Positions 8,304-17,049 of a stretch of 35,868 nucleotides of DNA are shown in pieces. Position 1 is the first letter of the stretch. Each line of letters opens with the position of its first letter. The stretch comes from Candidatus Glomeribacter gigasporarum (GTDB taxonomy: Bacteria; Pseudomonadota; Gammaproteobacteria; Burkholderiales; Burkholderiaceae). Where the stretch lies: positions 4,262 to 40,129 of the forward strand of contig LXRJ01000005.1 in NCBI GenBank assembly GCA_001684025.1, read 5' to 3'. The notes under the pieces are model-generated. The model worked only from the letters and a program-made list of their open reading frames with translations, was not told the origin of the DNA and ran no database searches. The translations under genes and the position numbers were made by a program.

Positions 8304-9782
8304 CTAGACCATTTTCCGCCGCGCTTCGCCTATCCCGAACGGCCGCGTCTTCGCATTGAATTCCCTTGTTTTAATGGCTTGAGCGGCTCTGGCCTCCCAT
8401 ACATCCGCTGCAAGTTTGCTGGCCAATGCTGGCGGCAAAATAGTCCGATTAAAAACAGGTTCACGGATGCCTGCGCGGCGTTGCGCCTTGTAGTCTTGCC
8501 ACGCAATGAGCGCATATTTACCAAGACATGCAATCGCGGCCAGATTAATGAGCGCCATGACCGCCATGCTGATATCAGCCATCTGCCAGACTTGTGTTGA
8601 ACGGCTTAGACTACCGACGACAATAAAGCCAAGCACCGCCAAGCGAAATAGTACGAGCACGATTTTCTTACGGCACAAAAACGAAATATTGCCTTCGGCA
8701 TAGGCATAGTTGCCGATCAGGGTTGTCCAAGCAAAAAAGAAAATCGACCAGGTCATAAATAATCCGCCCCAATCGCCCACCGCGCTCGCCAGCGCGCGCT
8801 GCGTGAGCGCAGCGCCTTCCATCGGTGCGCCTGCCACGTATTGGCCTGAAACCAAAATCATAAAGGCCGTTGCACTGCATATCACAAGGGTATCAATGCC
8901 TGCTGCGAGCATTTGGAGCAGGCCTTGGGAGACCGGATGGCGGACCGTTGCAGTCGCCGCTGCATTTGGCGCGCTCCCCATACCAGCCTCATTTGAAAAC
9001 AATCCGCGCCGAACGCCTGTCATCACCGCCTGAGCAAAGGCATAGCCGGCCAGCCCGCCCGCAGCCTGCTGCACGCCGAACGCGCTTTTAAAGATCAAAC
9101 CAACCATCTCAGGCAATACGGATAAATGCTGCCAGACAGCGTATGCACACAGCATTAGATATCCGAATGCCATCGCGGGTACAACCACGCTCGTGACATA
9201 GCCTACGCGGCGCACACCGCCGAACAAAATGGGCGCGCTCAGCAATGCCAACGCGACGCCCGTTAAGCCGCGTTCCCAACCAAATGCCTGATGAAATGCA
9301 TCGGCGATGGAATTGGTCTGAACGGCATTAAATGTGAAGCCGTAAGCAAAAATGAGCGCCAGCGCAAACAATGTGCTCCACAGGCGCGAATTCAAACCCA
9401 TTCGGATGTAATAGGCAGGGCCGCCGCGAAAGGTTTGATTTTTATGCGGCACTTTGAAAATCTGCGCCAACGTAGATTCGACAAAGGCGGTCGACATGCC
9501 CAGCAAAGCCGTCAACCACATCCAGAAAATGGCGCCTGGCCCGCCGACTGTAAGCGCCACCGCAATGCCAACGATATTGCCCGTTCCAACCCGGCTTGCT
9601 AAACCAATGGTGAGCGCCTGAAAGGGTGTAATACCTTCTTTACCCGCCCTTTTCCAAAGCATTGCCACGCTATGCGGCAATGCGCGCGCCTGTACGCCTG
9701 CGAAGCGCAGCGTAAAATATCCGCCTGCGCCGAGCAGACACGCGATCAGAGCGGAAAACAACCATTCAGTGATGAGGTCCAT
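8304..9782 (-). CDS. Alanine/glycine:cation symporter (AGCS family)
   Basis: This sodium- or proton-coupled uptake carrier for alanine/glycine belongs to the AGCS family. It is an inner-membrane protein of 492 residues with about ten or eleven hydrophobic segments. Family signatures are visible: GLASRVGTGNIVGIAVAL near residue 60, FRGGPAYYIRMGL near 118, and the NEAGMGSAPNAAATA motif near 265. The start has a clean AGGAG ribosome binding site 7 nt upstream. It is a single gene between tRNA-Ser and tolQ, transcribed away from tolQ; the 162-nt spacer to tolQ must hold promoters for both. In a host-associated bacterium it would support amino-acid scavenging, which is an inference. Confidence 0.95.
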   Translation of the reverse strand: MDLITEWLFSALIACLLGAGGYFTLRFAGVQARALPHSVAMLWKRAGKEGITPFQALTIGLASRVGTGNIVGIAVALTVGGPGAIFWMWLTALLGMSTAFVESTLAQIFKVPHKNQTFRGGPAYYIRMGLNSRLWSTLFALALIFAYGFTFNAVQTNSIADAFHQAFGWERGLTGVALALLSAPILFGGVRRVGYVTSVVVPAMAFGYLMLCAYAVWQHLSVLPEMVGLIFKSAFGVQQAAGGLAGYAFAQAVMTGVRRGLFSNEAGMGSAPNAAATATVRHPVSQGLLQMLAAGIDTLVICSATAFMILVSGQYVAGAPMEGAALTQRALASAVGDWGGLFMTWSIFFFAWTTLIGNYAYAEGNISFLCRKKIVLVLFRLAVLGFIVVGSLSRSTQVWQMADISMAVMALINLAAIACLGKYALIAWQDYKAQRRAGIREPVFNRTILPPALASKLAADVWEARAAQAIKTREFNAKTRPFGIGEARRKMV

Positions 9783-9944
9783 ATTGGCTCCTATGGAAAT
9801 AATCCAGTTGCTGATTTAAAGACCGCGACATATTTTAACCAGAAGGTGAATTCTGAAACTAATGAGTTATCCCTGAATGAGTGATCTCTGGATTTTGAGG
9901 AATATCACGTCTGAGTTCAGACACGCTTGCAAACGCTATATACC

Positions 9945-10628
9945 ATGCACACGACCCAAGACCTATCCATACTTTCACTGATTCTGAACGCCAGCCTGCT
10001 TGCGCAGGCGGTCATGCTTTTGCTGCTCTTCTTTTCGATGGCGTCGTGGACCATTATTTTTAAAAAGGGTGCCGTCATTCGCGCAGCCCGCGCGCAGACT
10101 GAATATTTCGAACATCATTTTTTGTCGGGCAGCGATGTAGAAGCGCTCTACCAGCAGGCGGAAAAGCGCCGCCGCAACAGCGGGGCGCTTGAAAGAATCT
10201 TTATCGAAGGGATGCGCGAGTTTTTAAAAGCCAGAGGCCATAACGTTGCAAGCCACGCAGTGCTTGATGCCGCGCGGCGCGCGATGCATGCGGCATTTCA
10301 GCGCGAAACGGATGCGCTGGAAACACACCTGGCGACACTGGCCTCCATCGGTTCAGTCAGTCCGTATATCGGATTATTCGGCACCGTCTGGGGCATCATG
10401 AATTCGTTTCGCGGACTCTCCAATGTCCAGCAAGCGACACTTGCGAATGTCGCGCCCGGCATTGCCGAAGCGCTCGTGGCCACCGCGATAGGTTTATTCG
10501 CAGCGATTCCAGCCGTGATGGCCTATAACCGGTATATGCACGATATTGACCGCTTAGCGATCCGCTTTGAAACGTTTATTGAAGAATTTTTGAATATTTT
10601 GCAACGCCATAAATCCGCCCATATTTGA
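9945..10628 (+). CDS. tolQ: TolQ, proton-channel subunit of the Tol-Pal system
   Basis: TolQ is the inner-membrane motor subunit of the Tol-Pal machine, which uses proton-motive force to constrict the outer membrane during division. The 227-residue protein has TM1 at about residues 15-36, a cytosolic loop, TM2 in SIGSVSPYIGLFGTVWGIM and TM3 in ALVATAIGLFAAIPAVMAYN, all typical of the ExbB/TolQ/MotA family. The ATG at 9945 was chosen because MHTTQDLSILSLILNASLLAQ matches the usual N-terminus. An in-frame TTG 18 nt upstream is less likely, and no strong ribosome binding site is seen for either. It starts a tolQ-tolR-tolA operon with 15- and 20-nt gaps. The ybgC gene that often precedes tolQ is absent; the symporter gene lies there instead. 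Confidence 0.96.
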   Translation: MHTTQDLSILSLILNASLLAQAVMLLLLFFSMASWTIIFKKGAVIRAARAQTEYFEHHFLSGSDVEALYQQAEKRRRNSGALERIFIEGMREFLKARGHNVASHAVLDAARRAMHAAFQRETDALETHLATLASIGSVSPYIGLFGTVWGIMNSFRGLSNVQQATLANVAPGIAEALVATAIGLFAAIPAVMAYNRYMHDIDRLAIRFETFIEEFLNILQRHKSAHI

Positions 10629-10643
10629 AAACAGGTTCGTAAT

Positions 10644-11090
10644 ATGTCCACCTGCTCTGTGCGTTCCAGTTCGCGCCGCGCACGCGGCCGGCGCACGATG
10701 GCCGATATCAATGTGGTGCCGTATATCGACGTCATGCTGGTGTTGCTGGTGATCTTTATGGTGACGGCGCCGCTTGTGGTGCCGTCAGTGATTGATTTGC
10801 CCAGCGTGGGTCACATTGCGCCGCAGCAACGCATCCCGCCCGTGGTCATCACCGTCCGCGCGGATGGTGCGCTCTCGGTGCGTAAACGCAGCGGCCATAG
10901 GAATCTTGAACAGACGATGACCAAGACTCAGCTTCATCTTTTCCTGCGCGCCCAGCAGCGGGCGACGCCTTCGCTGCCGGTGGTCATTGCCGCCGACAAA
11001 AATATTCAGTACCAAAACGTGATGAATGTGATGGCCGATTTGAAAGCGCAAGGGATTCAAAAGATTGGTTTGCTGGTTCAACCCCGGTAG
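10644..11090 (+). CDS. tolR: TolR, Tol-Pal inner-membrane subunit
   Basis: TolR is the ExbD-like partner of TolQ, with one transmembrane helix and a periplasmic domain that binds peptidoglycan in its active state. The 148-residue protein has a short basic N-terminus and then the conserved MADINVVPYIDVMLVLLVIFMVTAP segment, which carries the essential membrane aspartate in YIDVM. The periplasmic domain contains IDLPSVG, followed by ADKNIQYQNVMNVMADLKAQGIQKIGLL. The ATG follows AGGTTCGTAAT, a weak ribosome binding site, consistent with coupling to tolQ 15 nt upstream. Confidence 0.96.
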   Translation: MSTCSVRSSSRRARGRRTMADINVVPYIDVMLVLLVIFMVTAPLVVPSVIDLPSVGHIAPQQRIPPVVITVRADGALSVRKRSGHRNLEQTMTKTQLHLFLRAQQRATPSLPVVIAADKNIQYQNVMNVMADLKAQGIQKIGLLVQPR

Positions 11091-11110
11091 TTTTTCTCAG
11101 GGACACCTGA

Positions 11111-12037
11111 ATGAACCGCTCTATACGCTCCCCGCGCGAATGCAGCCACCGCCGCGCTGTACTCTATGCAGCGTTGGTACACCTCATCTTATTGACCGTG
11201 TTGTTATACGGGGTGCGCTGGAAAAATAAACCCTCAACAGGCGCAGAAGCGCAGTTATGGAGCGCAGCGGAAATAACGCCGCCTGCGCCTGAACAGCGCA
11301 CGCCGCCGCCCGCGCCTACCCCCGCGCCGCCTGCGCCTGTTCAATCTGCCCCTGCGCAGCCAGATCCGGCTGAGATTGCACTCGAACGCGCGCGTTGGCG
11401 TCAGCAACAGGAAGCGCTACAGCGCGCGCGTTGGCGAGAACAGGAAAAGCAGCGCTTACGCCAGAGGCAACTGGCCGAGCAGGCGGAAAAAGCCGCTCAG
11501 GAAAAAAAACGGCGCGCGCAACGTCAGCAGCAGCTGTTTGAACAGCAACGCCAGCAGCAACTCGCCGAGCAGCAACGGCGGGAACAGAAAAAAGCCGAAC
11601 AGCGTAAGGCGCTGCAAGCACAGCGGCAAGCGGCGCAACAGGCAAAAGAAAAAGCCCAAATCGAACAGCAACGGCGCGCGCGTCTGGAAGCGCTTGCGCG
11701 TGCCGCGGGCGCAGCAACTGGCAGTAGCGGGGCAGCCAAATCCGGCGCAGGCGAAGGTATTCAAGGCTCGCCTGGTTATGCAGACAAGGTACGGCAGCGC
11801 GTTAAACCCAATCTGGTTTTCGATACCCAAACGCTCAGCGGAAACCCCCAAACCGTTGTCTCTGTTCAATGCGCGCCAGACGGCGCCCTCCTGAATGCGC
11901 GTATCGTGCATTCGAGCGGCTTCCCCGCTTGGGACGAGGCCGTGCTGCGCGCAGTGCGAAAATCGGACCCCATGCCGCGGGATGCGAACGGCCGCGCGCC
12001 CAGCCGTTTTACGATTACGTTCCGCCCCAAAGATTAA
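11111..12037 (+). CDS. tolA: TolA, periplasm-spanning subunit
   Basis: TolA links the TolQR motor to TolB/Pal at the outer membrane. The 308-residue protein has a membrane anchor at residues about 16-37 (AVLYAALVHLILLTVLLYGV) and a Pro/Ala-rich stretch at about 53-80. A long Gln/Arg/Lys/Ala coiled coil at about 84-198 has many EQQRxQQL-type repeats. After a Gly/Ser/Ala hinge, the C-terminal TonB-like domain runs from SPGYADKV to the end (VSVQCAPDGALLNARIVHSSG, WDEAVLRAVRKSDPMP). AGGGA lies 9 nt before the ATG. It is the last gene of the operon; tolB and pal, which usually follow, are not here. The next gene, fumC, is convergent. Confidence 0.95.
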   Translation: MNRSIRSPRECSHRRAVLYAALVHLILLTVLLYGVRWKNKPSTGAEAQLWSAAEITPPAPEQRTPPPAPTPAPPAPVQSAPAQPDPAEIALERARWRQQQEALQRARWREQEKQRLRQRQLAEQAEKAAQEKKRRAQRQQQLFEQQRQQQLAEQQRREQKKAEQRKALQAQRQAAQQAKEKAQIEQQRRARLEALARAAGAATGSSGAAKSGAGEGIQGSPGYADKVRQRVKPNLVFDTQTLSGNPQTVVSVQCAPDGALLNARIVHSSGFPAWDEAVLRAVRKSDPMPRDANGRAPSRFTITFRPKD

Positions 12038-12096
12038 GAAGCGGTTCGCGATCTGACCGCGCGCCTATGACCGTGATGGGGGCGCCGGGCGGCGTG

Positions 12097-13506
12097 CTAT
12101 GCGCCCACCATATCGCGCGGCCGCACCCAAGCGTCAAATTGCGCTTCGCTGACGTAGCCGAGCGCCAGCGCAGCGGCTTTTAAGGTTATGCCTTCCCGAT
12201 GCGCTTTTTTGGCAATCTGCGCAGCCTTGTCATAACCGATATGCGGATTCAAAGCCGTAACCAGCATCAGGGATTCATTTAACAATGTCTCGATCCGCTC
12301 ACGGTTCGGCGTAATCCCAACCGCGCAATGGTCATTAAAGCTGCATGCGCCGTCCGCCAATAGACGGATCGACTGCAACACATTATGAATGATCATTGGG
12401 CGGAATACGTTCAATTCAAAGTTGCCGCTCGCGCCGCCGAAGTTCACCGCAACATCGTTGCCGAAGACCTGCGCGCATAACATCGTCATGGCTTCCGACT
12501 GGGTTGGGTTGACCTTGCCGGGCATGATTGAACTGCCGGGTTCGTTTTCAGGAATCGACAATTCACCCAGCCCGCATCTGGGGCCGCTCGCCAGCCAGCG
12601 GATATCGTTGGCGATTTTCATCAGGCTTGCAGCAACCGTTTTTAATGCGCCATGCGCGTGAACCAATGCATCCGCGGCAGCAAGCGCTTCAAATTTATTC
12701 GGCGCGCTGACAAATGGCAGCCCCGTCAACCGGCTGATTTCCTGCGCAGCCCGCCGTGCAAACTCTGGATGCGCGTTGAGTCCGGTGCCGACTGCGGTGC
12801 CGCCGAGCGCCAGCTCGCACAAATGCGGCACCGCTGCTTCAAGATGCGCAATGCCGTGGTCGAGCTGCGCCACATAACCGGAAAACGCCTGCCCCAGCGT
12901 TAAGGGTGTCGCGTCCTGCAAATGCGTGCGGCCAATTTTCACAATCTCGGCGAACGCGCGCGCTTTGGCGTCCAGCGTCTGGCGCAGCGTTTTCAGCGCA
13001 GGCAATCCTCGATTGACGATCCCTTCTGCAGCGGCGATGTGCATCGCGGCCGGAAACACATCATTCGATGACTGGCCGCGGTTCACATCGTCGTTTGGAT
13101 GAATAACACGTTCACCGCCGCGCCCGCCGCCGGAAAGTTCACTGGCGCGGTTTGCAATCACTTCGTTCAGATTCATATTGGTTTGCGTACCTGAACCTGT
13201 CTGCCAAACAACCAGTGGAAACTCTTCTGCATGCTGGCCCGCGATGATTTCATCGGCAGCCGCGATGATCACACACGCCTTTTCGTTTGGCAGAACGCCC
13301 AGCGCAAGATTCACCGCAGCCGCGGCGCGCTTGACCAGCGCCAGCGCGCGAATCAGTTCAGGCGCTTGTTTCTCGGTCGAAATATTGAAATTCTGCAGCG
13401 CGCGCTGCGTTTGCGCGCCCCACAAACGCGTTTCAGGCACGGCGATTGCGCCGAAAGTATCGCGCTCCAGGCGCGTTGCTTCATGGATGGATTCTGTGAC
13501 AGTCAT
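12097..13506 (-). CDS. fumC: Fumarate hydratase class II
   Basis: This iron-independent fumarase interconverts fumarate and L-malate in the TCA cycle. The 469-residue protein begins [27 protein letters not shown]. It carries the substrate-binding [15 protein letters not shown], the catalytic [15 protein letters not shown] and the superfamily signature [17 protein letters not shown]. Length is normal for class II. A ribosome binding site (TAGGAATAGGAA) precedes the ATG. It begins 14 nt after efp and could be read through from it. Together with acnA and mdh in the same co-directional run it supplies three TCA-cycle steps. Confidence 0.97.
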   Translation of the reverse strand: MTVTESIHEATRLERDTFGAIAVPETRLWGAQTQRALQNFNISTEKQAPELIRALALVKRAAAAVNLALGVLPNEKACVIIAAADEIIAGQHAEEFPLVVWQTGSGTQTNMNLNEVIANRASELSGGGRGGERVIHPNDDVNRGQSSNDVFPAAMHIAAAEGIVNRGLPALKTLRQTLDAKARAFAEIVKIGRTHLQDATPLTLGQAFSGYVAQLDHGIAHLEAAVPHLCELALGGTAVGTGLNAHPEFARRAAQEISRLTGLPFVSAPNKFEALAAADALVHAHGALKTVAASLMKIANDIRWLASGPRCGLGELSIPENEPGSSIMPGKVNPTQSEAMTMLCAQVFGNDVAVNFGGASGNFELNVFRPMIIHNVLQSIRLLADGACSFNDHCAVGITPNRERIETLLNESLMLVTALNPHIGYDKAAQIAKKAHREGITLKAAALALGYVSEAQFDAWVRPRDMVGA

Positions 13507-13520
13507 ACGAATTCCTATTC

Positions 13521-14078
13521 CTAAACGCGGCGGCGGTATGCGTGCGTTCGAGTATCAATCTCAATCTTGTCGCCGATATTGCAGAAGAGCGGCACCTGAA
13601 TTTCAAACCCGCTCGCCAGTTTGGACGATTTCAGCACCTTGCCCGACGACGTATCGCCTTTGACCGCAGGCTCTGTATAAGCGATTTCGCGCACCAACGC
13701 GGTGGGCAATTCAACCGAGATCGCGTTGCCCTGATAGAGCACAAGTTCGCATGCCATCCCATCTTCGAGATAGTGCAGCGCATCGCCGAGAGGGTCTTTT
13801 TCCACTTCATAGGGGTTGTATTCGCTATCCATAAATACATACATCGGATCGGCGAAATATGAATAGGTGACTTCCTTGCGTTCAAGGATGACGACCTCAA
13901 ATTTGTCATCAGCTTTGTAGACGGCTTCCGATGCGGTATCGGCGAGCAAATTGCGCAATTTCATTTTGACGACCGATGCATTGCGGCCGGATTTGTAATA
14001 CTCGGCTTTTTGCACGACCATCGGCGCGCCGCCGATCATCACGACATTACCAGCGCGCAGTTCCTGAGCGGTTTTCAT
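13521..14078 (-). CDS. efp: Elongation factor P, arginine-32 type
   Basis: EF-P binds stalled ribosomes at polyproline stretches and stimulates peptide-bond formation. The start was set at [12 protein letters not shown], giving 185 residues, the usual length; the longer frame upstream is not conserved. Three beta-barrel domains are complete, ending in [16 protein letters not shown]. The tip of the domain I loop reads YYKSGRNAS, putting Arg at position 32. In families with R32, the residue is rhamnosylated by EarP; the lysine-type modification is not expected here. EarP is not found next to the gene in this window. No strong ribosome binding site is visible. The gene lies 58 nt after the ABC-F gene and 14 nt before fumC. 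Confidence 0.96.
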   Translation of the reverse strand: MKTAQELRAGNVVMIGGAPMVVQKAEYYKSGRNASVVKMKLRNLLADTASEAVYKADDKFEVVILERKEVTYSYFADPMYVFMDSEYNPYEVEKDPLGDALHYLEDGMACELVLYQGNAISVELPTALVREIAYTEPAVKGDTSSGKVLKSSKLASGFEIQVPLFCNIGDKIEIDTRTHAYRRRV

Positions 14079-14136
14079 GGGAAAAGAATATTGAAAGAAT
14101 GCGCAATATGCAGCGTTTTCAAAACAATTCTTTATT

Positions 14137-15729
14137 TTATACAAGCCCCCGGCTGCTCAAATACGCTTCATAAGCGCCATGGTAGTCAGTCACTGTGCCG
14201 TCAGTATGAATTTCAATCATCCGGCTCGCCAAGCTACTGACGAATTCACGGTCGTGAGACACGAAAATCAGCGTACCGTTAAAGCGTTCGAGCGCGCTTT
14301 GCAGCGCTTCGATGGACTCCATATCCATATGGTTGGTCGGCTCGTCCAGCATCAACACATTATGACGGCCCAGCATCAGCGCGCCCCAGATCATCCGCCC
14401 TTTTTCGCCGCCGGAGAGCACGCGCACCGATTTTTTCGCTTCATCGCCGGAAAAGAGCAATCGGCCAAGCGTTGCGCGGATGATTTGATCGTCGTCGCCG
14501 TCTTGCGCGTAGCGCGCCAGCCAGTCCGTTAAAGAGAGATCGTCTGGAAATGCTTCAGCAGTATCCTGCGGCATCATGCCAACATGCGCGTGTTCCGCCC
14601 ATTGCACTGTGCCTGCATCAGGCAGCAGATCGCCGCGCAATACACGCAGCAGCGTGGTTTTTCCCGCTCCGTTCTGGCCGATGATGGCGACTTTTTCGCC
14701 CGCTTGAATCGCAACATCGAGCCTTTCAAACAGCGTGCGCTGATAAGCTTTTTGAATGCCCTGCGCGTGAACAGCCAAATGGTGCAATTTCTTATCGCAC
14801 TCAAAACGGATAAACGGATGCTGACGTGAAGACGGCTTGATGTCTTCCACTTTAATTTTTTCGATCTGTTTTAAACGGCTCGTTGCCTGCCGTGCTTTGG
14901 ATTTATTGGCGGAAAAACGCCGGACGAAGTCCTGCAATTCGCCGATTTTCTCTTTCGCCTTCGCACTCGCGGCCAATTGGCGCGCGCGCGCCTGTGTGCA
15001 GGCAAGCATATAGTCGTCGTAATGACCGGGGTAGACTTTCAGCGTGCCGTAGTCGATATCGGCCATATGTGTGCAAACCGCATTCAAAAAATGACGGTCA
15101 TGCGAAATGATGATCATGGTTGAATCGCGTTGGTTCAATATGTCTTCGAGCCAGCGGATGGTATCGATATCGAGGTTGTTCGTGGGTTCATCGAGCAGCA
15201 GTACATCCGGATTTGCAAACAGCGCCTGCGCAAGCAGCACACGCAATTTCCAGCCCGGTGCAACCGCACTCATCAAGCCTTCATGTTGATCGACCGGTAT
15301 CCCGACGCCGAGCAGCAATTCACCCGCACGCGCAGGCGCGGTATAGCCGTCGTATTCGGCGAACTGCGCCTCCAATTCGGCCGCGCGCATGTAATCTGCA
15401 TCGCGCGCGTCTGGATGGGCGTAAATCGCATCGCGTTCGGTCATCGCTTGCCACATCTCGCGGTGCCCCATCATCACCACATCGAGCACGCGTGTTGTTT
15501 CATAGCCAAACTGATTCTGTTTCAGCATGCCGATGCGTGTTCCTGCATTCATGCTCACTGAACCTGAAGACGGCTCAAGCGCGCCGCCTAGAATTTTCAT
15601 AAAAGTGGATTTGCCGCATCCATTTGCGCCGATTAAACCGTAGCGATGCCCGTCGCTGAATTTGACCGAAATATTCTCAAACAGGGGTTTCGTCCCGAAT
15701 TGCATTGTAATTTGGGTGGTGGAAAGCAC
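14137..15729 (-). CDS. ybiT: ABC-F family ATPase, YbiT type
   Basis: This soluble protein with two ABC domains and no membrane segment belongs to the ABC-F translation-factor family, which acts on the ribosome rather than in transport. The 530 residues align along their length with what I recall of E. coli YbiT ([17 protein letters not shown] at the start). First domain: Walker [10 protein letters not shown], signature region [15 protein letters not shown] and Walker [14 protein letters not shown]. Linker: [21 protein letters not shown], the P-site tRNA-interaction motif. Second domain: Walker [10 protein letters not shown], signature [13 protein letters not shown] and Walker [14 protein letters not shown]. 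The start is GTG, with AAAGG about 12 nt upstream. Confidence 0.93.
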   Translation of the reverse strand: MLSTTQITMQFGTKPLFENISVKFSDGHRYGLIGANGCGKSTFMKILGGALEPSSGSVSMNAGTRIGMLKQNQFGYETTRVLDVVMMGHREMWQAMTERDAIYAHPDARDADYMRAAELEAQFAEYDGYTAPARAGELLLGVGIPVDQHEGLMSAVAPGWKLRVLLAQALFANPDVLLLDEPTNNLDIDTIRWLEDILNQRDSTMIIISHDRHFLNAVCTHMADIDYGTLKVYPGHYDDYMLACTQARARQLAASAKAKEKIGELQDFVRRFSANKSKARQATSRLKQIEKIKVEDIKPSSRQHPFIRFECDKKLHHLAVHAQGIQKAYQRTLFERLDVAIQAGEKVAIIGQNGAGKTTLLRVLRGDLLPDAGTVQWAEHAHVGMMPQDTAEAFPDDLSLTDWLARYAQDGDDDQIIRATLGRLLFSGDEAKKSVRVLSGGEKGRMIWGALMLGRHNVLMLDEPTNHMDMESIEALQSALERFNGTLIFVSHDREFVSSLASRMIEIHTDGTVTDYHGAYEAYLSSRGLV

Positions 15730-15770
15730 TTCTCTACGCCTTTACTTCAATGAAGAGTCAGAAAAAAATA

Positions 15771-16394
15771 TTACGAATGAAAAGCAGCGCCGGAATACCG
15801 ACGAATCTTCGGCCAAGCCAGCTTTATGTAATAGAACATCGACAGGAGGGTGAGCGCCGCGGCTAAATGGATCAGCCATAAACCCCAGCTGTGCGTATTG
15901 ATCGCAAAATGTTGGAGAAATCCCGGCGGATGCGCGCCGAATGTCAGCGCGCCGTTGAACAACAACATCGGAATGGCAACCATCTGACACACGGTTTTGA
16001 TTTTGCCGAGCGAGTTCACCGCGATATGCTTGCTCGCGCCGAGCTGCGCCATCCATTCCCGTAGCGCCAGAAGAGTCATTTCACGCCCGACGATCACAAG
16101 CGCAACCGCCGCATCGAGCCGCCTCAGTTGCACCAGCATCAGCAGGGCCGCCGTCACCATTAATTTGTCCGCAACCGGGTCAAGAAATGCGCCAAAGGCG
16201 GATATCTGATTGAGCCGGCGCGCCAGAAGTCCATCGAAAACGTCCGTGACGGCCGCCAGAATAAAAATCAATGTCGCCCCGGTGTTTTTATAAGTCATCG
16301 ACCAGACGGTATCGGGCAGATAAAAAACGCCGACAAAAAGCGGAATCAAAATAATTCGCAACCAAGTCAGAAAAGTGGGCAGATTACAAGGCAT
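15771..16394 (-). CDS. pgsA: CDP-diacylglycerol-glycerol-3-phosphate 3-phosphatidyltransferase
   Basis: PgsA makes phosphatidylglycerophosphate from CDP-diacylglycerol and glycerol-3-phosphate, the committed step to phosphatidylglycerol and cardiolipin, at the inner membrane. The 207-residue protein starts MPCNLPTFLTWLRIILIP. It contains the full CDP-alcohol phosphotransferase motif DGLLARRLNQ...GAFLDPVADK (D-G-x2-A-R-x8-G-x3-D-x3-D) at about residues 54-76, plus several hydrophobic helices. It starts 8 nt after plsY, so two phospholipid-synthesis genes are probably co-transcribed. The excinuclease gene uvrC, a common upstream neighbour of pgsA in proteobacteria, is not present. Confidence 0.95.
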   Translation of the reverse strand: MPCNLPTFLTWLRIILIPLFVGVFYLPDTVWSMTYKNTGATLIFILAAVTDVFDGLLARRLNQISAFGAFLDPVADKLMVTAALLMLVQLRRLDAAVALVIVGREMTLLALREWMAQLGASKHIAVNSLGKIKTVCQMVAIPMLLFNGALTFGAHPPGFLQHFAINTHSWGLWLIHLAAALTLLSMFYYIKLAWPKIRRYSGAAFHS

Positions 16395-16402
16395 TGAATA
16401 CT

Positions 16403-17035
16403 CTAATCCTCTAGTTCATCCGCTTTCTGGCCGATTTTAGGTTCGGTTCCGCAACAGAGATGATGAATATTTGAGCGGTGCCGAAAAATCAGCAAACTGC
16501 TGATCATGATCAACGCAGCCGATATCACATCCGGACCAAATATAAAAATTTGGTAAAGCGGCGCGAATACCGCGGTAACGAGCGCTGCGAGCGATGAATA
16601 GCGGAAGAAGAACGCAATGATGCACCAGGTCGCTGCACTGGCGGCGCCGAGCACTGGATGAACGGCGAACAAAATGCCCGCTGCGGTTGAAACGCCGCGA
16701 CCGCCTCTAAACTGGAAAAAGACCGGCCATAGATGGCCTATGAAGACACCGAGCGCGGCAAGCGCAATGACTTGATCGCCTACTCCGAGCGATGCTCCAA
16801 ATCGCTTGACTACATATGCAGCGCTCCACACCATCAGCCATCCTTTGCCTGCGTCCCCAATCAAAGTGAGTAAAGCGGCGCGCCGATTGCCGCTGCGCAG
16901 TACATTGGTTGCGCCCGGATTTTGAGAGCCGTAACTGCGCGGATCAGCCAAACGCATCGCTTTGCTGACCACGAGCGCAAATGGCGCCGAGCCCACCAGG
17001 TAAGCGAATAGGGCAACGCTCAAATAAACACTCAT
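16403..17035 (-). CDS. plsY: Acyl-phosphate:glycerol-3-phosphate acyltransferase PlsY
   Basis: PlsY transfers an acyl group from acyl-phosphate to glycerol-3-phosphate, the first membrane step of phospholipid synthesis. The 210-residue inner-membrane protein has the three PlsY motifs: GSAPFALVVSKAM near the N-terminus, GSQNPGATNVLRSGNRRAALLTLIGDAGKG at about 36-65, and GHLWPVFFQFRGGRGVSTAAG at about 99-119. The C-terminus carries a polar tail with two cysteines (HHLCCGTEPKIGQK). It lies between acnA (14 nt) and pgsA (8 nt) on the same strand, so its substrate supply and the next lipid enzyme are in one transcription unit. Confidence 0.96.
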   Translation of the reverse strand: MSVYLSVALFAYLVGSAPFALVVSKAMRLADPRSYGSQNPGATNVLRSGNRRAALLTLIGDAGKGWLMVWSAAYVVKRFGASLGVGDQVIALAALGVFIGHLWPVFFQFRGGRGVSTAAGILFAVHPVLGAASAATWCIIAFFFRYSSLAALVTAVFAPLYQIFIFGPDVISAALIMISSLLIFRHRSNIHHLCCGTEPKIGQKADELED

Positions 17036-17049
17036 TTACCGAATGACTT

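Noticed and set aside
11316-11911. Minus-strand open frames with Ala/Val/Leu-rich translations opposite tolA
   Set aside because: They are the complement of the Gln/Arg/Ala coiled-coil repeats of TolA; hydrophobicity is a codon artefact.
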